This document shows positions 1-8,167 of a stretch of DNA of 64,000 bases, piece by piece. This DNA is from JANNSO01 sp964485395 (GTDB lineage: Bacteria; Spirochaetota; Spirochaetia; Treponematales; UBA12059), in the NCBI GenBank assembly GCA_964485395.1, contig CAZAJF010000001.1:62001-126000 (forward strand), given 5' to 3'. Each line of letters opens with the position of its first letter. Position 1 is the first letter of the stretch. The position numbers and the translations under genes are program-made. The notes under the pieces are model-generated. The model was not told where the DNA came from and did no database searches. It saw only the letters and a program-made list of their open reading frames with translations.

Positions 1-658
1 AAATGAACTGCTGGGCACCGGCCATACCGACGTCGGAGGTCGGATCAGGAGCGGTCTCGAAGGCGAACTTGAGCCCAAGGTCTTTACATGCCTGCTCGAA
101 GATGGCGCGGCGGCGGCTGAGCTGCTCGATGGCCATATGGCGGGCGAAAGAAATGTGCACGAAGGTCTTTGCACCAAGCTGTTTGGCTGCCCAAATGATG
201 GTATAGCCGCGTGAAACCTGGTCAAAATCCACGATCATGTCGGAAGTAGCGGATACTACAGGAAGGTCTTCCTGGGGCATACCGCCGAGAAGGGTGATAT
301 CGGGGCGTTTTGCCCTGATGCGGCGGAAAGCTTCGGTTACGCCAGGTATAGCCTGAACGACAACGACGACCTTCATCATGGGGTCATTGGCCAAGGCTTC
401 GATACCGGAAATAACGGTCTCCTGCTGTGAGGGGAAATCGTCCGGATATACTACATGCTGGATCATTCCGCCTTCGGCAGCTTTGCCGTAAGTCTTCATA
501 AGCCATTCTGCAGCACGGAACTCGTCTTCAGACTGGGAAGTTGTACCTGTTACCACGCCAACGTGGTACTTTGCCTTGGCCTGCGCAAAAGCGCTGGTTC
601 CAGCGAAGATAAACGCAATCGCCACGAAAATTGTGGCGATCTTCATTACTTTCTTCAT
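1..658 (-). CDS. DUF3798-type periplasmic substrate-binding-like protein (3' end beyond window)
   Basis: The reading frame starts at 658 with ATG behind a strong ribosome site (AAGGAGG, 663-669 on the minus strand) and runs off the left edge, so only about 219 N-terminal residues are visible. It opens with a typical signal peptide (basic MKK, hydrophobic core, cleavage near AFA-QA). The mature part begins YHVGVVTGTTSQSEDE and alternates beta/alpha elements, as in sugar-binding-protein folds. This is the pattern of the DUF3798 family, exported proteins of spirochaetes and Firmicutes often placed with ABC transporters; that assignment is from memory of the family. A ligand cannot be named. A good sigma-70-like promoter lies upstream (778-806), suggesting it is the first gene of a transcript continuing out of the window. 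Confidence 0.75.
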   Translation of the reverse strand, partial: MKKVMKIATIFVAIAFIFAGTSAFAQAKAKYHVGVVTGTTSQSEDEFRAAEWLMKTYGKAAEGGMIQHVVYPDDFPSQQETVISGIEALANDPMMKVVVVVQAIPGVTEAFRRIRAKRPDITLLGGMPQEDLPVVSATSDMIVDFDQVSRGYTIIWAAKQLGAKTFVHISFARHMAIEQLSRRRAIFEQACKDLGLKFAFETAPDPTSDVGMAGAQQFI

Positions 659-777
659 AGAGCCTCCTTGTAAGTCATCGTTAGAAACTTTTACCGGTAC
701 TGCGTGCATTAAATCTTGCAAAACAGTAAGGCAATCGATTCCTGTCGATATTTTTCCCGGCAACGCCGAGTCCTTCC

Positions 778-806
778 ATTCTGGATTGGTATATCAGATT
801 TGTCAA
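778..806 (-). promoter_or_regulatory. Predicted sigma-70-type promoter for the DUF3798 gene
   Basis: On the minus strand TTGACA (801-806) is followed after 17 bp by CAGAAT (778-783), which matches four of six -10 positions. It would give a leader of roughly 110 nt before the start codon at 658. Inferred from sequence only. Confidence 0.5.
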
Positions 807-876
807 CAAATATTACTCTTTCCGTCAAAATTAAACTGCTTTCAGGTTTCACGTAAAAATAGATTCCAGCCGAGAA

Positions 877-2109
877 TCACTCTGCCCAAAGTCGCGCAAG
901 GTTAACCAAAGTCTCGCTTTCCTTGACCATGTCCTCGAGGGCTATCCATTCGTAGATAGAATGCGCATTATTGACGCCGGAATAGAGATTCGGGCACGGT
1001 AAACCCATGAACGACAAGCGGGCGCCGTCGGTACCGCCGCGGAGATAATGCCGGCGGGGAACGAGTCCAGTCGCGCGAATAGCGTCTTCGGCCTTGGTAA
1101 TCACCTCCGGGTGCTTATCCAGTACGATACGCAGGTTTCGATACGATGGAATCACCTGCATTTCAATGGTGGCTTTGGGGAATTTCGCTTGAGTCCTGTC
1201 CACCAGCCCCTGAATCAGGTTTTCTTTCTCGGCCAAGCCCCGCTCCTCAAAATCGCGGACTAAAATGCGCAGCACGCACAATTCGGCATTGCCTTTTATA
1301 ATGTAGGGATGCACATAACCCTCTCGCAGCTCCGTCGTCTCGGGAGAAAGCGAATCGTGAGGAAACTGGTCGATAAAATACGACGAAACCTTGAGCGCAT
1401 TCAGCATTTTACCCTTGGAAGTGCCCGGATGCACGTTGATTCCCTTGATTTTCACCTCTACCGTGTCGGCGCAGAACGTATCGATCTCGAGGTCGCCTGC
1501 CCTGCCTCCGTCTATCGTGTAGCCGTATTTGGCCTTGATCTCGGTCACGGTAATCTTGTCCGCGCCGCGCCCTATCTCCTCGTCGGGAGTAAAGACGATC
1601 CGTAAATCCGGGCGCGCGATTTCCGGGTGCGCGATCAGGTATTCGACGGCGGCCATGATCTCTGCGATGCCGGCCTTGTCGTCCGCGCCGAGCAGGGTCG
1701 ATCCGTCGGCGGTAATCAGCGTCATGCCGCGCTTTTCGGGCATCGGCAGATTTTCCAGCTCGCGCAGCACCGGCCCGCCGGGCGACAATTCGAGATCGCC
1801 GCCTTTATACGCGGAGTGCACGCGCGGCTTTACGTCGGTTCCCGATACATCCTGGGCGGTATCCACGTGGGCTATATAGGCAATAGCGGGCAGGTTCGAG
1901 CCTGGCCGATTGCTTGGAAGCGTGGCAAGGACGTAGCCGTGTTCCGTAAGGCAGGCATCGGAAAGTCCCAAACACAGCAGCTCCTGAACCAGCAGGCGGG
2001 AAAGGTCCAATTGCTTGGCGGTGGAGGGAAAGGTCGTGGACCCCTCGTCCGCAGTGGTATCGATGCGGCAATAACGGATGAAACGTTCGAGCAGGGTGGG
2101 GAATTCCAT
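877..2109 (-). CDS. pepT: Peptidase T (tripeptide aminopeptidase, M20 family)
   Basis: A 410-residue zinc aminopeptidase that removes the N-terminal residue of tripeptides in the cytoplasm. The M20B metal-site motifs are all present: HVDTA at 81-85, the bridging Asp in GADDKAG (143), the catalytic EE pair at 177-178, the NVHPGTSKGKM dimerisation-domain segment, and the C-terminal GGTDGARLSF...NNAHS with the last metal-binding His. Length matches the family (about 408). An in-frame ATG exists 23 codons upstream, but the start at 2109 fits the conserved N-terminus (MEFPTLLERFIRY) and has AAGGATG in front. A strong minus-strand terminator upstream (2211-2249) separates it from oadBG, so it probably has its own promoter. 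It may process peptides imported by systems such as the one at 38.9-44.4 kb. Confidence 0.95.
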   Translation of the reverse strand: MEFPTLLERFIRYCRIDTTADEGSTTFPSTAKQLDLSRLLVQELLCLGLSDACLTEHGYVLATLPSNRPGSNLPAIAYIAHVDTAQDVSGTDVKPRVHSAYKGGDLELSPGGPVLRELENLPMPEKRGMTLITADGSTLLGADDKAGIAEIMAAVEYLIAHPEIARPDLRIVFTPDEEIGRGADKITVTEIKAKYGYTIDGGRAGDLEIDTFCADTVEVKIKGINVHPGTSKGKMLNALKVSSYFIDQFPHDSLSPETTELREGYVHPYIIKGNAELCVLRILVRDFEERGLAEKENLIQGLVDRTQAKFPKATIEMQVIPSYRNLRIVLDKHPEVITKAEDAIRATGLVPRRHYLRGGTDGARLSFMGLPCPNLYSGVNNAHSIYEWIALEDMVKESETLVNLARLWAE

Positions 2110-2210
2110 TGAAACATCCTTACAAAAACTGGAGTTGCGGCGATTTTCACCTGAAAACCTACAAAAGATAGCATGCATTCGCCGGGTTGAAAAGCGGAAA
2201 AGCCACGGGC

Positions 2211-2249
2211 GAAAAAAAAGGTCCCGGACGCGGGGGCGTTCGGGACCTT
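2211..2249 (-). terminator. Rho-independent terminator of the oadB-oadG transcript
   Basis: On the minus strand the arms AAGGTCCCG and CGGGACCTT enclose a GC-rich loop and are followed directly by eight T residues. It sits 44 bp past the oadG stop codon. Confidence 0.85.
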
Positions 2250-2262
2250 CATGGAATCGGGC

Positions 2263-2285
2263 GACGCAGGCGTGCCGCCTGCGTC
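2263..2285. repeat. Perfect 9-bp inverted repeat just past oadG
   Basis: GACGCAGGC and GCCTGCGTC flank a 5-nt loop, 8 bp downstream of the oadG stop. There is no T run, so it is more likely an mRNA 3'-stabilising hairpin or palindromic unit than the terminator itself, which follows at 2211-2249. Confidence 0.5.
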
Positions 2286-2292
2286 GATGATG

Positions 2293-2442
2293 TTACTTTT
2301 TCTTGCCTATCTTGTCGGATACCCAGATGATGAGGAAAAACATGAACAGCGTGGAGAAAACGCCGATGAGCCCGCCGGCCGTGACGCCAAGGGCTTGGAC
2401 GGGGGTGGAGGCGGCGCGGAAATAGTCTATGATATTCTGCAT
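2293..2442 (-). CDS. Minimal OadG-like gamma subunit of a Na+-pumping decarboxylase
   Basis: A 49-residue protein: a short N-terminal segment, one hydrophobic helix (about residues 17-41, rich in G, F, L, I) and a basic tail ending KIGKKK. Starting 12 bp after the oadB stop with AAAGGA in front, and being a one-helix protein directly behind the beta subunit, it fits the OadG/gamma family that anchors the carboxyltransferase to the beta subunit. It lacks the long proline-rich or Zn-binding C-terminal tail of enterobacterial OadG, so it is unusually short. Assignment rests on context plus topology. Confidence 0.65.
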   Translation of the reverse strand: MQNIIDYFRAASTPVQALGVTAGGLIGVFSTLFMFFLIIWVSDKIGKKK

Positions 2443-2454
2443 GGTCTAGTCCTT

Positions 2455-3582
2455 TCAGCCTACGAAAAGCGGCACGAGCGCGAGCACCATGCCTCCTGCG
2501 ATTACCGAGCCGAGCTGACCCGATACGTTGGAACCGATGGCGTGCATGAGGATTATGTTGCCCTTTTCCTCTTCTGCGGCCATCTTCTGAACGATTCGCC
2601 CGGACATCGGAAACGCGGATATTCCGCATGCGCCGATCATCGGGTTTACTTTTTTATCCTTGGGCAGGAACAGGTTGACGAACTTGGCGAATAAAACGCC
2701 GCCCGCGGTGTCGAACACGAAGGCCAGGAGCCCCATGCCCATGATCAGGAGGGTTTTCCAGGTAAGAAAATCCGCTGCCTTCATGCTGGAGCCGATGGTG
2801 ATGCCGAGAAGCAGGGTAACCAGGTAGGCCAGCTCATTCTGCGCCACCTGCGACAGGCGCTCGAGGACGCCGGATTCTCGGATGAGGTTGCCGAACATGA
2901 GCGAGCCGATAAGCGGCACGGAGATCGGGGCAACGATGCCGGAGATCATGGTAACGAGTATCGGAAAGAGGATCTTGAGCCACTGGGGAACGCTTGCCTC
3001 GTGATACACCATATGCATGCGGCGCTCTTTTTTCGTGGTGAGCAGCTTGATGACGGGCGGCTGAATGAGCGGTACGAGCGACATGTAGGAATATGCCGCC
3101 ACCGAAATGGGGCCTAATAGCTTGGGGGCAAACAGGTTGGCCACGAAGATTGACGTAGGACCGTCCGCCGCGCCGATTATGCCGATGCTGGCGGCTTCCT
3201 TAAGGGAGAAGCCGAGAAGCGTGGCGAAAATCATCGTGGCGAAGATGCCGAACTGGGCGGCCGCGCCAAAGAAGATCATGAGCGGATTCTTGAACAGCGG
3301 GCCGAAATCGATCATCGCGCCGACCGCGACGAAAATGAGAAGCGGGAAAAGCTCGTTGGCGATTCCGCCGTTGTGCAGCACCTGCAGGAAACCGGGGCTT
3401 CCAGCGTAATCCCACACCGTCGAAAGCGGCAGGTTGACGAGGATGGCGCCAAAACCGATGGGCAGGAGAAGCATGGGCTCGTACTGCTTCTTGATAGCCA
3501 GGAAAATAAGCAGGCCGCCGATGGCGTACATGGCCCCCTGCTGCCAGGTAAGCGAAGTAAAACCGATAAATACGTCGTTCAT
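2455..3582 (-). CDS. Sodium ion-translocating decarboxylase beta subunit (OadB/GcdB/MmdB family)
   Basis: A 375-residue polytopic inner-membrane protein that couples decarboxylation of a carboxybiotin intermediate to outward Na+ pumping. The family signature is clear: an N-terminal helix pair, IGAADGPTSIFVAN with the Na+-binding Asp of the re-entrant region, the AYSYMSLVPLIQPP segment, and the C-terminal MIGACGISAFPMSGR motif. Length is typical (375-430). GTG/ATG ambiguity is not an issue: ATG at 3582 has GGAAAGG in front. It is the first gene of a two-gene unit with oadG, from the promoter at 3664-3691. No alpha (biotin/carboxyltransferase) subunit lies nearby, so substrate (oxaloacetate, methylmalonyl-CoA or glutaconyl-CoA) cannot be assigned. 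Confidence 0.92.
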   Translation of the reverse strand: MNDVFIGFTSLTWQQGAMYAIGGLLIFLAIKKQYEPMLLLPIGFGAILVNLPLSTVWDYAGSPGFLQVLHNGGIANELFPLLIFVAVGAMIDFGPLFKNPLMIFFGAAAQFGIFATMIFATLLGFSLKEAASIGIIGAADGPTSIFVANLFAPKLLGPISVAAYSYMSLVPLIQPPVIKLLTTKKERRMHMVYHEASVPQWLKILFPILVTMISGIVAPISVPLIGSLMFGNLIRESGVLERLSQVAQNELAYLVTLLLGITIGSSMKAADFLTWKTLLIMGMGLLAFVFDTAGGVLFAKFVNLFLPKDKKVNPMIGACGISAFPMSGRIVQKMAAEEEKGNIILMHAIGSNVSGQLGSVIAGGMVLALVPLFVG

Positions 3583-3663
3583 GATTCACCTTTCCTTCTT
3601 TATAAGAGTTTCAAAATGCTTTCGCATTTAAAAAAAACGATTGCCTATCCAAAACACGGCGAG

Positions 3664-3691
3664 ATTATACCCTACTATTCGCAAAGTTGAA
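3664..3691 (-). promoter_or_regulatory. Predicted promoter of oadB-oadG
   Basis: A perfect TATAAT (3664-3669 on the minus strand) sits 16 bp after TTCAAC (3686-3691). The -35 is weak, the -10 is consensus. Leader about 75 nt. Confidence 0.5.
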
Positions 3692-3708
3692 AACTAAATC
3701 GGCTCTTT

Positions 3709-4827
3709 TTATCCCTCTAACTCTTCCAGCTGCTTCAAGGCAAGCTCGTCATCCGGAACGGCGTCGAGCACCAGCCTGAAAAAGCTGGCGGCCTCCCCGT
3801 CGCGGCCCTGCTTGCGCGCAAGCACGGCGAGATTTGATAAAATTTTAACATTATCGCTTTCAAGCCGCAAAGCCCGTTCCAAATGCCCCCGGGCCTGAGA
3901 GAGCAAGCCCAGCTCCAACTCGCAGATGGAAAGCTCGTTAAGGAGGTCCACTTCCTCGGCGCCCAGTTCCAAGGCCTTGAGAAAAGCCTCCCGCCCCTGT
4001 TCCCAGCGCGCGAGCCGCCGGTTGGCCCAACCCACGAGAAACCAGCCGTTCCAGACGTTCGGATCTTTTTCCAGGAAACTCATGGCGCGGGAGATGCCTT
4101 CTTCCTCGCGCCCCATCTTTATAAAGTCGAAAGCTTCTTTAAAAGTTGAATCGCGCTGGCCGCGATCCCTCAGGCGCTGCACGATCTCGCGCGCTTTTTG
4201 GAGCTTCGGCTCGTCGTCGCCCAGGCTCAGGTAGGTTTCGAAAACCTCGCAGGCCCGACCGTAATTCCGGGTCTTGAGAAAGAAGAAACCCGCGTTGAAA
4301 AACGCGTCCGGGAAGGCGGGCTCCATTCCCAATAAGGTTTTGTACGCGGTAAACGCCTTTTCGCGCACGACGTCGGCCAAGTCTTCCTTGCCCGCCTTGT
4401 CCAGCGCCTCGGCGCGATCCTCGTGCAGCACGGCCAGGTTGACGAGGGGTTGGGGATTTTCCGGGCAGAGCCCGCACAGCGCGAGGAATATTTCCTCGGC
4501 TACGTCAAGGTCGCCGTTTCTGGCCTTGAGAATACCCGTATCGGAGAGCTCGGCGTAGATGTCCGGCTTCACCGCGAGTATAAACCGGCGGTAATAGGCC
4601 GCATTCTCGTTATCCGGATGATACGCAAGCAGGCGGAGCATGCCCGCCACGAGCATTTCCCAGCTCAGCTCGTTCAATGACTCGAGCACGGTCGAATCCT
4701 TGCCTAGTTCCACCGGAAGCAGGATTTCGGGCTCTACCTGAAAGGCGCCGATCTTGCGCGCCATGGAATCCGGGATGCGTATAAAGACGATATTGCCCGG
4801 CAGGCGCTGTTCTGCCTCAGAATTCAT
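3709..4827 (-). CDS. Tetratricopeptide-repeat protein
   Basis: A 372-residue soluble protein largely built of TPR-like helix pairs: repeated patterns of Leu-Ala-x-Leu, F-x-AGFF, A-x-x-x-FL-ALEL and a final canonical run (ARGHLERALRL, ILSNLAVLARKQGRDGEAASFFRLVL). The first 70 residues (VFIRIPDSMARKIG...LPVEL) are not TPR and look like a separate small domain. The frame is open for 30 further codons upstream, but ATG at 4827 has AGGAGATC in front and is preferred. It lies 123 bp downstream of the PilZ gene on the same strand and may be co-transcribed. Function unknown; TPR proteins are scaffolds for protein complexes. Confidence 0.85.
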   Translation of the reverse strand: MNSEAEQRLPGNIVFIRIPDSMARKIGAFQVEPEILLPVELGKDSTVLESLNELSWEMLVAGMLRLLAYHPDNENAAYYRRFILAVKPDIYAELSDTGILKARNGDLDVAEEIFLALCGLCPENPQPLVNLAVLHEDRAEALDKAGKEDLADVVREKAFTAYKTLLGMEPAFPDAFFNAGFFFLKTRNYGRACEVFETYLSLGDDEPKLQKAREIVQRLRDRGQRDSTFKEAFDFIKMGREEEGISRAMSFLEKDPNVWNGWFLVGWANRRLARWEQGREAFLKALELGAEEVDLLNELSICELELGLLSQARGHLERALRLESDNVKILSNLAVLARKQGRDGEAASFFRLVLDAVPDDELALKQLEELEG

Positions 4828-4950
4828 GATGATCTCCTGCGATGTCGCGGGTAATCCCGGGTTGCTTGGCAGCTCTGGATTACCAAAATTTGGCCGCGGG
4901 ATAAAATATTTTCCCACGGTATGCCTGTATGGCGGATAAAAGAAAATTTA

Positions 4951-5895
4951 TTATTTTTTTGTTACGGGCGGTGAAGGCACGTGCGGCGAATCCATTCCGT
5001 ACAACCCGCCGGGAGGCTCCGCCGCAGGAGGCGGAGGGGGTGCCTGAACGGAATCCGCCGCCGCAGTCGCCGGGGTCTCGGCAGGGGACGAAACCGCCTT
5101 TTGCTGCGAGACATACAGGTTGATATGGATTTTATAAGCCATGGGTACGGTTTTCTCGTCGAAACAGACCGCCAGGGCCGCTAAATCCTTCCTGCCCTCC
5201 ACATCCTCGGAACGGACGATGTTTCCCGGTATCTCGACGATTTCCCGCGGTTCGTCCAGCTCGAGGCGCATGACGCACGATTTTCCAACGAGGAATTTAC
5301 CGAGTCCCATGATGAGCAGCTTGGCGCCGCCGAAGGACAGATCCCTGATAATGCACTTGCGCGGCACGCCTTGGACCATGAGCGAGGTTTCCTTGCGCAG
5401 TATGTTCATCTTGCGCATGCTGTCGGGAGTCAGGAGGATGCGCTCGTCGCGACGGCGCGCGGAATTGACGTTGGCCTCGAGCACGCTGCCCACTATTTCC
5501 ACGAAATCGTCGGGCGGACGCTGAGTGAACTGAAAATTCAGGAATTGCAAGGTGCCGTTCGACTGGACATAGGGAGCCATGCCAGTAACCCGCCCGGAAA
5601 TAAAAAAAGTAACCGGATCGACTTTATACGGTAATTTAAAGCACAGCCTCAGGCTTATCATGTTGTTGGCTTTTTTAAGGCGTTCCATGAACGACTGCTT
5701 GGTGCCGGCCAGCATTTTGGCGCTTTCAAAAGAACTGGAATACAAAACGCACGGCCACTGCTCCCCGATGCATTTTAAAAACACGTTTTGCGGTAAAAGA
5801 CCGGTAGACTTGATCATCTCCTTGGTAAAGGTTACGTCTATGGTGCGAAAAGTGTCATAAAATCTGTTAATCTGTTGGGTTGTTCCGCTGGGCAT
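4951..5895 (-). CDS. PilZ-domain c-di-GMP receptor-like protein with spirochaete-type N-terminal domain
   Basis: A 314-residue protein. The middle third carries the two elements of a c-di-GMP-binding PilZ domain: an RRRDERI arginine motif near residue 147 and DLSFGGAKL (the D/N-x-S-x-x-G motif) about 40 residues later. The first 130 residues form an extension resembling the PilZN-type domain known from treponemes. The last 50 residues are low complexity (Ala, Pro, Ser) and likely disordered. It would act as a cytoplasmic effector of cyclic-di-GMP, probably on motility or envelope functions. It is followed by the TPR gene. Family assignment is firm; ligand binding and target are inferred. Confidence 0.85.
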   Translation of the reverse strand: MPSGTTQQINRFYDTFRTIDVTFTKEMIKSTGLLPQNVFLKCIGEQWPCVLYSSSFESAKMLAGTKQSFMERLKKANNMISLRLCFKLPYKVDPVTFFISGRVTGMAPYVQSNGTLQFLNFQFTQRPPDDFVEIVGSVLEANVNSARRRDERILLTPDSMRKMNILRKETSLMVQGVPRKCIIRDLSFGGAKLLIMGLGKFLVGKSCVMRLELDEPREIVEIPGNIVRSEDVEGRKDLAALAVCFDEKTVPMAYKIHINLYVSQQKAVSSPAETPATAAADSVQAPPPPPAAEPPGGLYGMDSPHVPSPPVTKK

Positions 5896-6054
5896 ATTGT
5901 CATCAGTTTAGGGTAAATCACTAAAATGGTCAATGAAAGCACTACCGAAAAATTCTGGCCGCCTTTGGCTCCGGCTGTATGCCCAATCCTGGCGTCCGCA
6001 TTATAAGTCGCGTACGCACGGGTATCCGCGCGAACGCCCACGATAGCCGTCGAA

Positions 6055-6074
6055 CGCGCAAGCTTGCTTGCGCG
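6055..6074. promoter_or_regulatory. Palindrome upstream of the decarboxylase promoter (possible operator)
   Basis: CGCGCAAGC and GCTTGCGCG flank two central T residues, 7 bp before the -35 box at 6082. Position suggests a regulator site, but no regulator gene is adjacent. Confidence 0.35.
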
Positions 6075-6081
6075 CCAATCC

Positions 6082-6110
6082 TTGACAAAGAGAGCATAGT
6101 TTTCTATGGT
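6082..6110 (+). promoter_or_regulatory. Predicted promoter of the ornithine/lysine decarboxylase gene
   Basis: Consensus TTGACA (6082-6087), 17-bp spacer, TATGGT (6105-6110). Leader of about 50 nt to the start codon at 6166. Confidence 0.6.
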
Positions 6111-6165
6111 TTAGCCCAGTCGGAGCGCATGCCCGGCCAGAAAGCACCCCGCAGAGGTAGGTTCA

Positions 6166-7338
6166 ATGAAAGAAGAGTACCAGTTTCCGCTGGAAGATTA
6201 CATGCCCAGAGAGCGTTTCGAGCGGATCAAGAAGTTCGCCGCGGATAAAGCGACTCCCTGCCTGATCCTGGACACCGGCATTGTTCGCGCCAAGTACGAG
6301 GAACTGCGAAAGAACATTCCCTTCGCGAAAATTTTTTACGCGGTCAAGGCAAACCCGCACGACGAAATCATCTCGCTCCTGAGCGGGCTCGGGTCCAGTT
6401 TCGATGTGGCTACACGGTATGAGCTTGACCAATTACTGCGCCTGGGCGTAAGCCCCGACCGCATGAGTTTCGGCAATACCATAAAAAAAGAACGCGACAT
6501 CGCATATTTCTTCGACAAGGGCGTCAGGCTCTTCGCCACCGACAGTTTCGAGGACGTGGACAAGCTCGCGCGGGCAGCGCCGAAATCCAAGGTGTTCTTC
6601 CGGATCCTGACCGAAGGACTCGGTGCCGACTGGCCGCTTTCCAGAAAATTCGGCTGCCATCCGGAAATGACCAAAAACCTCATCCTGCACGCCAAGGACC
6701 TCGGCCTCGACCCTTACGGCATTTCGTTCCACGTCGGAAGCCAGCAGCGCGACATCGGCCAGTGGTCCAACGCGCTGGGAAACGTCAGCAGCATCTTCAA
6801 CTGGGCGGAGGATCATGGAGTCAAGCTCAAGATGATCAACATGGGCGGCGGCTTTCCCTCCAACTATATCGACCCCACGAATCCCATCGAGCACTACGCG
6901 GGCGACATCACCGGATACCTCAAAAATAATTTCGGCGAGGAACTGCCCGAGATCATCATAGAGCCGGGCAGGTCCATTACCGGCGACTGCGGCGTCATCG
7001 TAACCGAAATCGTCAATATCGCGAAAAAAAGCACGCACGACCTCTATCACTGGGTCTTCTTCGACATAGGAAAATTCGGCGGCCTTATCGAGACGCTCGA
7101 CGAAGCCATCAAGTACCCGATCTACTTCGAGCGCAGCGGCCCCAGCCTGGACGTAATCATAGCCGGCCCCACCTGCGACAGCATGGACATCCTGTACGAA
7201 AAAAAATCCTACGAGATGCCGGCGGGCACCAAAATCGGCGAGCGTGCCTTCGTGCTTACCACCGGAGCCTACACCCAGAGCTACAGCTCGATCTACTTCA
7301 ACGGTTTTCCGCCTTTATCCGCTTATGTTCTAACATAA
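6166..7338 (+). CDS. Fold-III PLP-dependent ornithine/lysine decarboxylase
   Basis: A 390-residue cytoplasmic enzyme, the usual size for the bacterial branch of the eukaryote-like ornithine decarboxylase family. Visible catalytic elements are the PLP-binding Lys61 in FYAVKAN, HVGSQ (189-193), the phosphate-binding GGGF (227-230) and EPGRS (266-270), the FFDIGKFGGLIE segment (298-309) and the catalytic-cysteine motif GPTCDSMD (334-341). The alpha-proteobacterial/Vibrio ornithine-lysine decarboxylases have the same architecture, so the product is probably putrescine and/or cadaverine. Substrate preference cannot be read by eye; diaminopimelate and carboxynorspermidine decarboxylases are the alternatives, but their signature motifs are absent. 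Its last codons and stop lie inside a 42-bp palindrome, followed by a terminator. Confidence 0.88.
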   Translation: MKEEYQFPLEDYMPRERFERIKKFAADKATPCLILDTGIVRAKYEELRKNIPFAKIFYAVKANPHDEIISLLSGLGSSFDVATRYELDQLLRLGVSPDRMSFGNTIKKERDIAYFFDKGVRLFATDSFEDVDKLARAAPKSKVFFRILTEGLGADWPLSRKFGCHPEMTKNLILHAKDLGLDPYGISFHVGSQQRDIGQWSNALGNVSSIFNWAEDHGVKLKMINMGGGFPSNYIDPTNPIEHYAGDITGYLKNNFGEELPEIIIEPGRSITGDCGVIVTEIVNIAKKSTHDLYHWVFFDIGKFGGLIETLDEAIKYPIYFERSGPSLDVIIAGPTCDSMDILYEKKSYEMPAGTKIGERAFVLTTGAYTQSYSSIYFNGFPPLSAYVLT

Positions 7339-7351
7339 GCGGATAAAGGCG
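7310..7351. repeat. 42-bp perfect palindrome spanning the decarboxylase stop codon
   Basis: Two 20-bp arms separated by 2 nt (7330-7331). The left arm encodes the last residues, the stop codon TAA (7336-7338) lies in the right arm. No T run follows, so it is not a classical terminator; the real one is 80 bp further. Confidence 0.8.
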
Positions 7352-7433
7352 ATGTAGCAGGGAGATTTATATAAAGCGTCGCTGAAGGCGGCGGCGTCGC
7401 TTTCAGCGGCGTGCAAGTCCACCGGCGTACAGG

Positions 7434-7459
7434 AGCCTCCGGAAACGGAGGCTTTTTTT
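7434..7459 (+). terminator. Rho-independent terminator after the decarboxylase gene
   Basis: AGCCTCC and GGAGGCT flank a 6-nt loop and are followed by seven T residues. Oriented for the + strand; it also sits just past the stop of the minus-strand rlpA. Confidence 0.9.
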
Positions 7460-7480
7460 AAAGTAAGCCGGGCTATCGAG

Positions 7481-8167
7481 CTAGGGTTTCTTGTCGCTGA
7501 CCTGGAAACTGGTAAAACCGGCCTTTTTAAGCAGGGCGATGGTAGCCGTCAGATCCTCCGCGGGGACGTAGGCTACGACGCGGGTCAAGGTTCCCGCGGT
7601 CTCCAACACGATTTTTACGCCGGCGCGTTCGGCCTTGGCGCCCATCGCCTTTGCATTGGCGCTCGCGCCGAAGGAACCCAATTGTATCCGCTTTTGCGGC
7701 GGGTTCAAGACCGAAGGCGATTCCGCGACGATATACAACTCGACGCCCGCGGTGCCTGTCTTGTCGAGGCCGATGGCGATTCCCGCGGCTTCCGACAAAT
7801 CGATGATCCGATCCGCGACGAAAGGCCCTCGATCGGTTATCCTTACCCGAACCTCCAGGCCGTTCAAGCGGTTCCGGACGAGCACCATGGTGCCGAAGGG
7901 CAAAAGCAGGTGCGCGGCCGTAAATCCGTTCTTGTCGAAAATCTCGCCGCTCGCGGTTTTTCGGCCGTGGAAGGGGTCGCCGTACCAACTGGCCACGCCG
8001 GATTGGTAAACGGCCTGCGACATCGTCTGCGACATCGTCTGCGACGCCGTCGGCGGTGCGGCCTGAGCGTTCGCCGTGCCTTGGGCCGACGAGAAAAAGG
8101 CGCACGCGCACCAAAGGTACGCGCACGCCGACAGGTTAGGAAATTTTATCCACCTGAAGAATTTCAA
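7481..8167 (-). CDS. rlpA: RlpA-like septal ring lytic transglycosylase with SPOR-like C-terminus
   Basis: A 228-residue exported protein. The double-psi beta-barrel core is unmistakable (GVASWYGDPFHGRKTASGE, RITDRGPF, IIDLSEAAG), the RlpA fold that cleaves denuded glycan strands. The C-terminal 70 residues (RIQLGSFGASANAKA...) look like a SPOR peptidoglycan-binding domain. I chose TTG at 8167 as start: it gives a proper signal sequence (MKFFRWIK then a hydrophobic stretch), has AGGAAAG just upstream, and overlaps the TGA stop of the upstream aminotransferase as TTGA, so translation is probably coupled. Between the signal peptide and the core is a short T/S/M/Q-rich linker with a TMSQ duplication. 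The longer open frame upstream would lie wholly inside the aminotransferase and is rejected. Confidence 0.88.
   Translation of the reverse strand: MKFFRWIKFPNLSACAYLWCACAFFSSAQGTANAQAAPPTASQTMSQTMSQAVYQSGVASWYGDPFHGRKTASGEIFDKNGFTAAHLLLPFGTMVLVRNRLNGLEVRVRITDRGPFVADRIIDLSEAAGIAIGLDKTGTAGVELYIVAESPSVLNPPQKRIQLGSFGASANAKAMGAKAERAGVKIVLETAGTLTRVVAYVPAEDLTATIALLKKAGFTSFQVSDKKP

Noticed and set aside
2251..2694. 147-codon plus-strand frame over oadG/oadB
   Set aside because: Antisense shadow of the minus-strand oadBG unit, which has promoter, ribosome sites and terminator.
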